Shown one piece after another: positions 53,365 to 61,880 of a stretch of DNA of 64,000 nucleotides. Location: the NCBI RefSeq assembly GCF_003663885.1, contig NZ_RCCE01000003.1, forward strand, positions 421,501 to 485,500, given 5' to 3'. The notes beneath the pieces were generated by a model, which was given only the letters and a program-made list of their open reading frames with translations, had not been told where the DNA came from and did no database searches. The first letter of the stretch is position 1, and every line of letters begins with the position of its first letter. Origin of the DNA: Litoreibacter meonggei (GTDB lineage Bacteria; Pseudomonadota; Alphaproteobacteria; Rhodobacterales; Rhodobacteraceae). Position numbers and translations under genes: made by a program.

Positions 53365-53411
53365 TGGTGACCCCGGCAGGATTCGAACCTGCAACCTGCC
53401 CCTTAGGAGGG
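53365..53411. repeat. attR: 3' half of tRNA-Arg
   Basis: A 47-bp direct repeat, identical to 37569-37615, inside the intact tRNA-Arg gene. It marks the right boundary of the mobile element. Confidence 0.9.
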
Positions 53412-53441
53412 GGCTGCTCTATCCAGTTGAGCCACGGGGCC
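53365..53441 (-). tRNA. tRNA-Arg (anticodon CCT)
   Basis: A complete 77-nt tRNA on the minus strand. The acceptor stem is GGCCCCG / CGGGGTC, the D-arm GCTC...GAGC, and the anticodon stem GCCCC / GGGGC with loop CTCCTAA (anticodon CCT, reads AGG). The T-arm is GCAGG-TTCGAAT-CCTGC, and the 3' CCA is encoded. Its 3' half comes from the integrated element; the gene is still intact. Confidence 0.95.
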
Positions 53442-53564
53442 ACTCAGCCTGTATGGCGTTTTTCTCGACAGGCAGGCAACCCTAAATGCCGCCACAGTTG
53501 CGCCTTGGAGAGTGCCGAGTTTAGCGCTATCATACCTCACACTCAAAAGTTGACGAGATATACA

Positions 53565-54608
53565 TTGGCCGAACGCTCCAGCCCAGAATACCGCCACCAG
53601 CTTACTCTTCGGGACGTTTCAGAGGCGTCTGGGGTTAGCGAAATGACCGTCAGCCGCGTGTTGCGCAACCGCGGAGAGGTGTCTGACAAGACTCGAGAAA
53701 AGGTCCTGCTTGCCGCTCGCCAACTTGGCTACGTTCCCAACAAAATAGCCGGAGCCTTGGCCTCGAACCGGGTGAACTTGGTTGGCGTTATTATCCCCTC
53801 ACTGTCGAACATGGTATTTCCCGAGGTAATGATGGGAATATCAAAGGTTCTTGACGAGACGCCCTTGCAACCCGTGGTTGGTGTCACGGATTATCTTCCC
53901 GAAAAGGAAGAGAAGGTCATTTTCGAAATGCTATCATGGCGCCCCTCTGGCCTGATCGTAGCCGGGTTGGAGCACACGGATGCCGCCCGCCGCATGATGG
54001 AAAACGCCGGTGTGCCTATTGTGGAAATCATGGATGTGGACGGCCCGGCCGTTGACGCGTCGGTGGGCATTTCTCACACGCGCGCAGGCCGCGAAACGGC
54101 GAAAGAAATTCTGAAACGTGGATACCGGAATATCGGCTTTCTTGGCACCAAAATGCCGCTCGACCACCGCGCCCGCAAGCGTTTCGAAGGTTTCGAGGCT
54201 GTTCTGCGTGAAAACGGACTTAGCCTTGCGGCCGAAGAATACTATTCTGGCGGCTCGGCCTTGGGCAAAGGGCGCGAGATGACCGCAAACATCCTTGAGA
54301 AGAAAAAGGATTTGGATTTCCTATACTACTCCAACGACATGATCGGAGCGGGAGGGTTGCTCTACTGTCTTGAGGCGGGAATTGACGTGCCCGGAAGATT
54401 GGGGCTGGCAGGGTTCAATGGGGTGGAGCTGATAGATGGATTGCCTCGCAGGTTGGCAACGATGGATAGTTGCCGTGTCGAAATCGGGACGGCCGCAGCT
54501 CAGATCATTGCAAACGAAGCAGATGGGTCAGGCGACGCAAGCATCGAGAAAAGAATAGAGCTATCTCCGGTGTTTGCGCCTGGCGACACACTGCGCCCAG
54601 TCGCCTAG
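53565..54608 (+). CDS. LacI-family transcriptional regulator (GntR-like)
   Basis: A LacI-type HTH (LTLRDVSEASGVSEMTVSRVLRNRGEVSDKTREKVLLAARQLGYVPN) is followed by a periplasmic-binding-like effector domain: VGVIIPSLSNMVFPEVMMGI, then RKRFEGFEAVLRENGLSL, and YYSNDMIGAGGLLYCLEAGI. About 347 residues, normal length. The start is uncertain; TTG 53565 is chosen because the frame upstream runs through the antisense of tRNA-Arg. It resembles the gluconate repressor GntR, so a sugar-acid effector is likely. It converges on yihY with a 4-bp overlap. Confidence 0.85.
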   Translation: MAERSSPEYRHQLTLRDVSEASGVSEMTVSRVLRNRGEVSDKTREKVLLAARQLGYVPNKIAGALASNRVNLVGVIIPSLSNMVFPEVMMGISKVLDETPLQPVVGVTDYLPEKEEKVIFEMLSWRPSGLIVAGLEHTDAARRMMENAGVPIVEIMDVDGPAVDASVGISHTRAGRETAKEILKRGYRNIGFLGTKMPLDHRARKRFEGFEAVLRENGLSLAAEEYYSGGSALGKGREMTANILEKKKDLDFLYYSNDMIGAGGLLYCLEAGIDVPGRLGLAGFNGVELIDGLPRRLATMDSCRVEIGTAAAQIIANEADGSGDASIEKRIELSPVFAPGDTLRPVA

Positions 54609-55477
54609 CCTCTCTGACCCACTTCCAGTTTCTTGTTGTGGGAGCGCCGCGAGAGCTCACAATTCAACGTCGCTCCAAGCAACACCACCCACGCGCTGAT
54701 ATAAAACCACATCAGCAACGCCACGACCGCGCCGATTGACCCGTATACCTCGTTGTACTTGCCAAAATTGGCCAGATATTGAGAGAAAGCCCATGACGCG
54801 GCGCCCCAGATAACAAGGGCGACCAACGCACCAGGCGAAACCCAGCTTGCCTTGAGATGTGCCGTTTTATGATTGGGGCCGAAACGGTAGATCAGCCCCA
54901 AACCAAGGATCACGGCCAAGATTACCACGACCCAGCGCAGCGTTTCGAAAGTATCTTCGGCATACTCTCCCAAAGGCAACAATGCCAATGCGATGGGGAA
55001 CACCACGATGCCCGTAAGGGCGATCAATGACATTGCGATGAGGCAAATCGTTAGCAGCAGGGCTGCAAAGGCACGTCTTATTCCTGTACGGTGAGGCGCC
55101 GAATACACAGCATTAAGACCCCTGATCAAAGCAGACACTCCGGCACGCGTAGACCAAAGGGCCGCTCCCAGAGAAATCATTGTTGTGTAGCCCAATGTCG
55201 AGTCGTTTGCGTTAATCAACGCGTCAACTTGCGCCTCGAACAGCCTGAACGCGTCACCCGGGATGAACCTGCGCAACAGCGTCACCTGATCGTCGATTAG
55301 CGCAGGGTCAGAGAATACCCCCCACAAAGCGATGACCGCCGCTAGGGCGGGAAATATTGCCAGCATAGCGTAGAAGGCCACACCTGCCGAAATCAGGCTC
55401 AGGTTGCGCGCGTCCATGGCTGTCAGAACTTTGCTGACGAACATGTAGAACGACATCAGGTAGCGTAGTGCTGTCAC
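54605..55477 (-). CDS. YihY/BrkB-family membrane protein
   Basis: GTG 55477, three bases after the preceding stop, gives 290 residues (MTALRYLMSFYMFVSKVLTAMDARNLSLISAGVAFY). Six hydrophobic helices and the family segments AGVAFYAMLAIFPALAAVIALWG, GAALWSTRAGVSALIRGLNAVY and WGAASWAFSQYLANFGKYNEVYGSIGAVVALLMWFY are present. The family was once called RNase BN by mistake; its function is unknown. The frame stays open upstream over the small gene, so the start is set by that gene. Confidence 0.88.
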   Translation of the reverse strand: MTALRYLMSFYMFVSKVLTAMDARNLSLISAGVAFYAMLAIFPALAAVIALWGVFSDPALIDDQVTLLRRFIPGDAFRLFEAQVDALINANDSTLGYTTMISLGAALWSTRAGVSALIRGLNAVYSAPHRTGIRRAFAALLLTICLIAMSLIALTGIVVFPIALALLPLGEYAEDTFETLRWVVVILAVILGLGLIYRFGPNHKTAHLKASWVSPGALVALVIWGAASWAFSQYLANFGKYNEVYGSIGAVVALLMWFYISAWVVLLGATLNCELSRRSHNKKLEVGQRG

Positions 55478-55479
55478 GA

Positions 55480-55659
55480 TCAGCGGGCCGGTTTTGGACC
55501 CGCGAAATACCAGATCAGAAAGCCGATAATTGGCAAGAATAGGACCAACGCGATCCACAGAGCTTTTTGCGCCGTCTCGACTTTTGAGTTGAAAATCGAC
55601 GCAATGGCCCAAATATCGAGCGCGAAAATTATGAGGGCAAACAGAGGGTTAAGGCCCAT
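55480..55659 (-). CDS. PLDc_N-type small membrane protein (59 residues)
   Basis: A short open frame on the minus strand (MGLNPLFALIIFALDIWAI, then ASIFNSKVETAQKALWIALV, LFLPIIGFLIWYFAGPKPAR). It has two TM helices with the conserved Asp-x-Trp and FLPIIGxxxWYxxGP pattern of the phospholipase-D nuclease N-terminal domain family. It is three bases upstream of yihY and probably translationally coupled. The family is often a stand-alone membrane protein of unknown role. Confidence 0.85.
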   Translation of the reverse strand: MGLNPLFALIIFALDIWAIASIFNSKVETAQKALWIALVLFLPIIGFLIWYFAGPKPAR

Positions 55660-55735
55660 AGGAGGCTCCTTTTGCGTTACAATGCTCTCTCAAAGGTAAG
55701 CAACTACGCCCCGAATACCAAGCACCGCGTTGTGC

Positions 55736-57067
55736 TTAGCTTTCATATCCTTGCCGCCCGATGGACGCATAGGCCGCGAAGCCAGCCCGTTTTGCGTCTT
55801 TTGCCGAGTAGATGTTGCGCAAATCGGCCATCCGGGCGTTCGACATCCTCTTCGCTAGCTTTTTAAGATCAAGAGCACGGAATTCATTCCATTCGGTGAG
55901 GATCACCACCGCGTCAGCGTTTTGGGCCGCCTTGTATGGATCCTCAGCCCACTGCACACCTGGTAGCAACGCCTCCCCCTCGCGGAAGCCTTGCGGATCA
56001 ACCACGCGAACCTTGGCACCGCCACCGACCAAGGCCGGTACAATAGTTAGGGATGGTGCGTCGCGCATGTCGTCGGTGTTGGGCTTAAAGGTGACACCAA
56101 GAACCGCTATCGTCTTGCCGTTAAACGAGCCCTCGCACAGGTCGCGCAGCTTCTCAATCATACGTGCTTTGACGCCATCATTAACCCGCATCACGGTTTC
56201 GGTTATTTGCATCGGAACCGCGTGTTCTTGCCCGATCCGCGCCAGTGCAGACGTATCTTTGGGGAAGCATGAGCCACCATATCCGGGGCCTGCATGCAGA
56301 AACTTATTGCCGATCCGGCCATCCATGCCCATGCCGCGAGACACCTGTTTGACGTCTGCGCCGGTTTTTTCGCACAAGGCCGCAATCTCGTTGATGAACG
56401 TGATTTTGGTCGCAAGAAATGCGTTCGCGGCGTATTTGATCATCTCCGCGCTTTCCAGATCGGTCGTGATAATCGGGAAATCGCGCAGGTATAGCGGGCG
56501 GTAGACTTCGGACATGACCTCAGCAGCGCGATCGCTTTGAACCCCGACGACCACGCGGTCTGGCTTCATAAAGTCGTCAATGGCCGCACCTTCGCGCAGG
56601 AATTCCGGGTTAGAGGCCACGTCAAAGTTAAGATCAGGTGCCGCTTTGCGAACCACCTGTTTGACCTGACGGTTGGTCCCCAAGGGCACCGTCGATTTGG
56701 TAACAATCACCGTATAGGAATTTCCGGCCGCAGAGCAGGCCTTGGCAATATCCTCGGCAGCGGCATAGACGAACGACAAATCCGCATGACCGTCCCCGCG
56801 CCGCGTCGGGGTGCCTACAGCAATAAAGATTGCTTCGGCGTCTTTCACGCCTGCACTCAGATCGGTTGTGAATGACAGGCGGCCAGCCTCTACGTTTTTG
56901 GCCATCAAATCATCAAGGCCGGGCTCATAGATTGGAACTTGCCCACTGTTGAGCATTTCGATTTTGGACGGGTCGCGGTCAACGCAGACCACATCATGCC
57001 CGAAATCCGAGAAACACACACCGGACACCAGTCCGACATACCCTGTGCCGATCATCGTGATTTTCAT
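55736..57067 (-). CDS. ugd: UDP-glucose 6-dehydrogenase
   Basis: A 443-residue NAD-dependent enzyme that oxidises UDP-glucose to UDP-glucuronate. It has the Rossmann motif MIGTGYVGLVSGVCFSDFGHDVVCVD, the catalytic Cys in GPGYGGSCFPKDTSAL (about 265), and the C-terminal domain with VLGVTFKPNTDDMRDAPSL and DPQGFREGEAL. UDP-glucuronate feeds the polysaccharide genes upstream. It is 123 bp from the sugar transferase, so it may have its own promoter. Confidence 0.95.
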   Translation of the reverse strand: MKITMIGTGYVGLVSGVCFSDFGHDVVCVDRDPSKIEMLNSGQVPIYEPGLDDLMAKNVEAGRLSFTTDLSAGVKDAEAIFIAVGTPTRRGDGHADLSFVYAAAEDIAKACSAAGNSYTVIVTKSTVPLGTNRQVKQVVRKAAPDLNFDVASNPEFLREGAAIDDFMKPDRVVVGVQSDRAAEVMSEVYRPLYLRDFPIITTDLESAEMIKYAANAFLATKITFINEIAALCEKTGADVKQVSRGMGMDGRIGNKFLHAGPGYGGSCFPKDTSALARIGQEHAVPMQITETVMRVNDGVKARMIEKLRDLCEGSFNGKTIAVLGVTFKPNTDDMRDAPSLTIVPALVGGGAKVRVVDPQGFREGEALLPGVQWAEDPYKAAQNADAVVILTEWNEFRALDLKKLAKRMSNARMADLRNIYSAKDAKRAGFAAYASIGRQGYES

Positions 57068-57190
57068 ACTAACCTCTTAAGCCACTTACACGGACTTGCG
57101 GAAATTTTGGGTTCACTGTCAACGAAACGCGTGTCCTAAGACTCGTCCCGTTCGCAAATGCGATCTTTGTACCTCACCTTGCGTCGCCCC

Positions 57191-57784
57191 TCAGAAGATA
57201 GTTTTCACCATGATCCACGCGTCCATGCACAGGTTGCGGTTCTTTTGATACATCAAATCCAGTTGCGCCTTCCGGGGAATGCAGCGTCGTGAGTAAACCG
57301 AGTCAGTTTCTCCGGGCGTTTCACACACGGCCAGCAATAGCTCTTCGTGGCGATGAAAGATAATCGACGCCAAACCTGTTATCCCAGGTCGACTTTGTAA
57401 AACCCGCCCGTAAATCTCTGGAAAACGCTCCACGTATTCCCGAAGCGGCGGGCGTGGTCCTACGAAGCTGATATCGCCGCGCAGAACATTCCAAAGTTGT
57501 GGGATTTCATCCAACCGCAACCGGCGCAGCGTCGCACCCGTTCGGGTGACCCGATGGGCCTTGTTTCCACCAGATACGCCCCCATCCGCATCGGCTATGG
57601 TCATCGTGCGGAACTTGACCAGTCGAAAACTCTGCGTCGAGGTCTTCATCCGCTCGGCCAAATAGAAAATGGGGCGACCATCGAGAATGGCCACCACGAC
57701 TGCGGTCACCAAGATAACCGGCAGCAGTATGGCACCAAGCAACAGCGTCGCCAAAAGATCAAACAGTCGTTTTGAGATGGTCAA
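57191..57784 (-). CDS. Polyprenyl-phosphate sugar-phosphate transferase (PglC/WcaJ-like)
   Basis: A 197-residue initiating sugar transferase. The TTG at 57784 overlaps the stop of the epimerase gene. One hydrophobic helix ([26 protein letters not shown]) anchors it. The catalytic domain has the usual [32 protein letters not shown] and the final [23 protein letters not shown]. Only a single membrane helix is present, so it is the short (PglC-type) form. It transfers sugar-1-P onto undecaprenyl phosphate. Confidence 0.9.
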   Translation of the reverse strand: MTISKRLFDLLATLLLGAILLPVILVTAVVVAILDGRPIFYLAERMKTSTQSFRLVKFRTMTIADADGGVSGGNKAHRVTRTGATLRRLRLDEIPQLWNVLRGDISFVGPRPPLREYVERFPEIYGRVLQSRPGITGLASIIFHRHEELLLAVCETPGETDSVYSRRCIPRKAQLDLMYQKNRNLCMDAWIMVKTIF

Positions 57785-58656
57785 GCCAAGACCCCCAGAT
57801 TGCGCAATTCGGCTACCATATTGTCCGGCGATGCAGCAAGGCTTTGCGCGCCGAGGGTTTGCGCCAGTAATGTGCAATCAAGGGTTATTCGCTGGGTTTG
57901 ATACCGCTCTACTGGAGCGGGTGACCAAACCCACGGCAAATTTGCAGCTTGAACCAAATCAGCCATTGCGACCGGAGGTTCTGCCGCGCAGTTCAGAACA
58001 GGAGGTAAGGCGCCCTCGTGTCTAACCAACTGCTCCAAGCAGCGCGCCAAATGCGCAGGGCCGATATAGGAGCGGAGCGGGCCTTTTTGATCCGGAAATT
58101 GGTCCAATTTTATAGGATTGCTGTCTGTCACGTCGCGTGCGCGCCCAAGCAGCGCGTCGGCTCCTGCTACGTTCCCGATCCGCAGACAGCAAACCTCTGG
58201 ACCGACGGTTGACTGTAGAACCGAACGCTCCATATCGAGTTTCGCCTGACCATATGCGCTTATCGGATCAGGTATATCACTTTCGGATTTGTCTTCTCCC
58301 AGCGCATAGACCGCAGATGACGATGCAAGCAAAACTCTTGGGACATCAGCCTGACTTGCCGCGCTGACCACCGCATGCGCCAGCGCAGCAGTCTGCGCCA
58401 TATCTCCGGAAGTCGAAGGTGTCGCGCCAATCATTGCGACGATTGCCTTTAACCCGCCTTCAGCCTCGTTGAAGCGCAGCAGTGGATCAGGGCCATCTTC
58501 TAAAGGCGACCACTGGAGATCGAAGCCTGCACTACGAGATTGGGTTCGCACCGGGTTTTGCGATGGCGACGCCTGCCAATGCCTCACGAGCAGCTGGCTG
58601 ACCCGACCCTTGGCGCCCATCAACAGAAAGGCCGGTTCTTGTGGAAAATTGTTCAA
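57781..58656 (-). CDS. NAD-dependent epimerase/dehydratase-like protein
   Basis: A 291-residue extended SDR. The nucleotide loop is degenerate (LLMGAKGRVSQLLVR), but the SSSAVYALGE segment and YxxxK (SAYGQAKLDMERSV) are intact. CCLRIGNVAGADALLG and VLNCAAEPPVAMADLVQA follow. It probably modifies a nucleotide sugar for exopolysaccharide. It is 17 bp downstream of the FlaA1/WbpM-type gene and overlaps the sugar transferase. Confidence 0.8.
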   Translation of the reverse strand: MNNFPQEPAFLLMGAKGRVSQLLVRHWQASPSQNPVRTQSRSAGFDLQWSPLEDGPDPLLRFNEAEGGLKAIVAMIGATPSTSGDMAQTAALAHAVVSAASQADVPRVLLASSSAVYALGEDKSESDIPDPISAYGQAKLDMERSVLQSTVGPEVCCLRIGNVAGADALLGRARDVTDSNPIKLDQFPDQKGPLRSYIGPAHLARCLEQLVRHEGALPPVLNCAAEPPVAMADLVQAANLPWVWSPAPVERYQTQRITLDCTLLAQTLGAQSLAASPDNMVAELRNLGVLA

Positions 58657-58673
58657 TTGATGCCTTACGAATG

Positions 58674-60551
58674 TCAGACGACGTCATCCAGACCCGTTTC
58701 GGCCACATGAAAACCGTCCACGTTTGCCTTGATGATCGCGCGCAGCGCCGCGGGATCATTTGCGGCAATCGCCGTCCTAATCTGTTTCAGAATCCGTGCC
58801 ATTTCTATCTGGGACAGCCGACCTTCCTCGGCCCGCATGATCTTTTCATGCGGCGTTGAAAGCATGTTGTTCCCGATCAGAAGCTCTTCATAGAGCTTCT
58901 CGCCTGGCCGCAACCCGACAGTTTGAATATCGATGTCGCCATGAGGGTTGTCTTCGTCACGCACGGTTAACCCCGTCAGTTCCACCATCCGCCGTGCAAG
59001 GTCACGAATGTTAACAGGCGCTCCCATATCCAGCACGAATACGTCGCCACCGGTTGCATATGCGCCCGCCAAAAGCACCAGTCGGGCTGCTTCCGAGATC
59101 GTCATGAAATAGCGGGTGATCTTGTCATGGGTCAGTGTGATCGGACCACCGGCGGCAATCTGGTCTTGAAACAACGGAATGACAGAGCCAGAGGAGCCCA
59201 ACACATTACCAAAACGGACCATCGCAAATTTCGTGACCTCGGATCGCGTTTGCAAATCCTGAATGGCCAGCTCCGCCAATCGCTTACTTGCGCCCATGAT
59301 ATTGGTCGGACGAACAGCTTTGTCGGTCGAGATAAGAATGAAGCGTTCAACACCCGCCTGCTGCGCGGCTTCTGCGGTTGTCAGCGTTCCGAACAAATTG
59401 TTCCGCAAGCCCTCAATCTCGTTTTCCTCAACGAGTGGCACGTGCTTGTAAGCAGCGGCAAACAGAACGATATCAATTTCGGATTCTGCGATGACGTTCG
59501 ACATCCGATGCCGGTCACAAACCGATCCGAGCCGCGTTACCAACTCGACGCCATGCATGAGTGCAAGCGGCGCCAATTCACGAGAAATCGTGTAGAGTGC
59601 ATATTCCGAGTGATCCAGCAAAGTTACGCGATGTGGTGCGCGCAAAATGATTTGGCGGCACAGCTCCGACCCGATGGACCCGCCTGCACCTGTGATGAGA
59701 ACACGGCGCCCCGCATAGGTACGCGCTACTTCCGCCGTTTCCAAATCAACTTTATCACGCCCCAAGAGCCGGTCAGGGGTAACAGGACGAAGGTTCGAAG
59801 CAAGACCCGTTCCTTCAACCAACTCACTATACGTGGGCAGGGCATGGACTTCGCATCCTAGCTCTGAAAGCTCTTGCGTCATTCGGCGCATTTTTGGCTC
59901 ACTTACGGAAGGCATCGCGAGCAAAACGCGTTTTATCCGGCCTTTTTTCACCAGCGCCTCGAGACCCGATCGCGAACATACCTGCATTCCTGAAACTGTC
60001 ATCGACTGAAACGTCACGTTGTCATCCACGAATGTAATTGGACGCATTTGTAAATCTTGGCGCAGTGCCGCCAGAAGCTGGACGCCTGCTGACCCCGCCC
60101 CATAAATGGCGACGGGAATCCGGCCGGATCCATCATTGAGTCTGCGGACGAGAAGATTTCTACCAAGTGTTCTGAGACCAAAATGTAACAGCAAGAAAAT
60201 TGGACCGGTCAACAGCGCAACCGCGTGCGGAATGTCGAGACCGAACAGATACCTTATTCCCGCAGTCAAGATTGCAACCGAAAGCGCCGCGAAAGCGCCG
60301 CGACGCATGTCATGCGCCTCGAATGCCATCAATTTAATACGGTTCAAGCCAATGCGCATGAATACCGGTGTGGCAAGAATTGGGGTTATCAGAAAAAGCG
60401 GTAGAGCCGCCCAAATTAATTCGCCTGCGGGCGCGGTATCAAAAAGAAATACAAGCGCTATCATCAAGCTTAGTGGCACTAGAAATACGTCGATAAGAAG
60501 CAGGATGTGCCGTTTAATCGGTCTCGGCAGTGTTACTAGAAAATCAAGCAT
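58674..60551 (-). CDS. FlaA1/WbpM/CapD-type nucleoside-diphosphate-sugar dehydratase
   Basis: The start at ATG 60551 gives 625 residues. Four N-terminal TM helices (about 15-130) anchor a CoA-binding-like domain and a C-terminal SDR domain with GAGGSIGSELCRQI (about 286) and STDKAVRPTNIMGASKRLAELA (about 410-425). In place of Tyr of YxxxK it has Met (MGASK), as in WbpM/FlaA1 4,6-dehydratases. It makes the 4-keto-6-deoxy sugar for surface polysaccharide. Confidence 0.92.
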   Translation of the reverse strand: MLDFLVTLPRPIKRHILLLIDVFLVPLSLMIALVFLFDTAPAGELIWAALPLFLITPILATPVFMRIGLNRIKLMAFEAHDMRRGAFAALSVAILTAGIRYLFGLDIPHAVALLTGPIFLLLHFGLRTLGRNLLVRRLNDGSGRIPVAIYGAGSAGVQLLAALRQDLQMRPITFVDDNVTFQSMTVSGMQVCSRSGLEALVKKGRIKRVLLAMPSVSEPKMRRMTQELSELGCEVHALPTYSELVEGTGLASNLRPVTPDRLLGRDKVDLETAEVARTYAGRRVLITGAGGSIGSELCRQIILRAPHRVTLLDHSEYALYTISRELAPLALMHGVELVTRLGSVCDRHRMSNVIAESEIDIVLFAAAYKHVPLVEENEIEGLRNNLFGTLTTAEAAQQAGVERFILISTDKAVRPTNIMGASKRLAELAIQDLQTRSEVTKFAMVRFGNVLGSSGSVIPLFQDQIAAGGPITLTHDKITRYFMTISEAARLVLLAGAYATGGDVFVLDMGAPVNIRDLARRMVELTGLTVRDEDNPHGDIDIQTVGLRPGEKLYEELLIGNNMLSTPHEKIMRAEEGRLSQIEMARILKQIRTAIAANDPAALRAIIKANVDGFHVAETGLDDVV

Positions 60552-60961
60552 ATGAAAAAGCGTCCCCGGCCCCACAGTTCTCGATGAAAGAGACAGGCAG
60601 AAAATGTTGCAGGGGTAAGATTAATAGTATCTCCGATAGATCTGAGTCCGCAACCGACATTCCATGAAATTTAAGGGGAAACGGCGACATCTTGCCGCGT
60701 ATTTGAACATTCATTGTGATTTCACACACTTTTGGCACAAAATAAGGGTGCTTTGCTTGAAGCGCATAAGCCGCGTGTCGCAAGGAAAAGCGGATGAACG
60801 CTTGTAAAAATAGCTAGATTCTTTGCCTCAAGCCAAGAGCACTCCAGTGTTTTCCACCCACTATGCACCGATATCCATTTGATCAACGCTATCGCTCAAA
60901 GCGTGAGAATAATTAGTTAATAATTGACTAATACGCGGCGTCAGACCCCACGATGCCTTAG
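60552..60961. other. 410-bp region without a gene
   Basis: AT-richer than its neighbours; a 79-codon minus-strand frame here is not credible. It includes an imperfect palindrome TTAGT...ACTAA at 60913-60931 near the lyxose isomerase stop. The promoter of the exopolysaccharide genes must lie in its left half, but I see no clear boxes. Confidence 0.4.
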
Positions 60962-61648
60962 CTATCGCATCCAGGTCTGGTAATCGCTGACCAACAGATG
61001 TGTGGGGGCCACGTCTTCCTCCACATTAGCAAATCGGCCAATTGGTTCACGGAAAATGTTATCTGTTTCATCATCATTGACCGTAGAGACCTCGCCAATC
61101 AGCACATCGCCGCCCTCGCCCCAAAAAGCGTGCCAGTCGCCGGGCATCAGCGTGACACTTTCACCTGGCGCGAGCTTCAGTTTTTCCCCCGCGGCAAACT
61201 CTCGCCGGATGCCGTCACAGTATACAGTGCCGCCCCTATCTTCAGCAAACTGCCCGTTATCATTCGACCCGAACAGCTCGACAACCAAAGTCGCACCACC
61301 ACGGTTAATGATGTCTTCGGCTTTGATCACATGCGTATGCATCGGCGAAAGCTGATCCTGCTTCGAGATCAACAGCTTTTCGGCGTAGCACATACCACCG
61401 CCGCGTTGCAGATCCGTCAATCGACCGTTGCGTAAGGTGAACAGGAACAACCCCAACTCATCATAGCGACCCTCGCCGTAGTCTGTGATGTCCCAGCCGC
61501 AGCGCGCATCGATGACGTTTTGCGCGTGGCTTTTGTTGCGCTCGAACTCTTCGGGCGTCCAAAACGCGAATGGCGGCAGAACAAAGCCGTGGCGGCGGAT
61601 CATCTCATCGGCTTCAGCCATAATGCTATTGATTTCAGAGCGTTTCAT
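60962..61648 (-). CDS. D-lyxose/D-mannose-type sugar isomerase
   Basis: A 228-residue cupin enzyme of the D-lyxose isomerase family. Metal ligands lie in SPMHTHVIKAEDIINRGG (two His and a Glu) and MPGDWHAFWGEGGDVLIGEVSTVND (His). WTPEEFERNKSHAQNVIDARCGWDITDYG is also family-specific. It interconverts D-lyxose and D-xylulose, or D-mannose and D-fructose, in the cytosol. It is downstream of uxaC by 232 bp on the same strand, in a small sugar/uronate region. Confidence 0.88.
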   Translation of the reverse strand: MKRSEINSIMAEADEMIRRHGFVLPPFAFWTPEEFERNKSHAQNVIDARCGWDITDYGEGRYDELGLFLFTLRNGRLTDLQRGGGMCYAEKLLISKQDQLSPMHTHVIKAEDIINRGGATLVVELFGSNDNGQFAEDRGGTVYCDGIRREFAAGEKLKLAPGESVTLMPGDWHAFWGEGGDVLIGEVSTVNDDETDNIFREPIGRFANVEEDVAPTHLLVSDYQTWMR

Positions 61649-61880
61649 TTCTGGCTTTCATTGTCTGCAATGGAGATTCAGATACCCATCGCGGTGATAC
61701 AAGTAAATTGCCGACAGCCCCGCTCAGGACAGTTACCTACAAAAAGCTTGACCCACGACGCGGGTGCCTTCGGTACCAAGTAGCTCATACGATGACGTGA
61801 CTGCGTCGCGAAAAATACCAATACCTAAAAGCTTGGGCTTGTTGCATGTCAGGCGTGACTACGTCAGCAATGCAGGCTAC

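Larger units (their letters stand above)
37569..53411. mobile_element. Integrative and mobilizable element in tRNA-Arg(CCT)
   Basis: A 47-bp direct repeat (37569-37615 and 53365-53411) brackets 15.8 kb. The right copy is the 3' half of an intact tRNA-Arg gene; the left copy is the displaced fragment, next to a tyrosine integrase gene. Inside are an excisionase-like gene, a phage-type Xre regulator, HNH-McrB-McrC restriction genes, unrecognised genes including a 1236-residue nuclease-like protein, and a relaxase/MobC mobilization module. No mating-pair formation genes are present, so it is mobilizable but not self-transmissible. Several cargo genes are richer in AT than the flanking chromosome. 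Confidence 0.88.

Noticed and set aside
37569-53411. Prophage interpretation of the element
   Set aside because: No capsid, terminase, tail or lysis genes; the relaxase and MobC point to a mobilizable element.
53358-53564. N-terminal extension of the LacI-type protein through the tRNA-Arg gene
   Set aside because: The extra residues (TPAGFEPATCPLGGGCSIQL) are translated antisense tRNA, a well-known artefact.
59127-59861. 244-codon plus-strand frame inside the FlaA1/WbpM-type gene
   Set aside because: Antisense shadow of a conserved dehydratase with no recognisable domain.
60544-60783. 79-codon minus-strand frame upstream of the exopolysaccharide genes
   Set aside because: No signal peptide, domain or ribosome site; it overlaps the start of the dehydratase gene.
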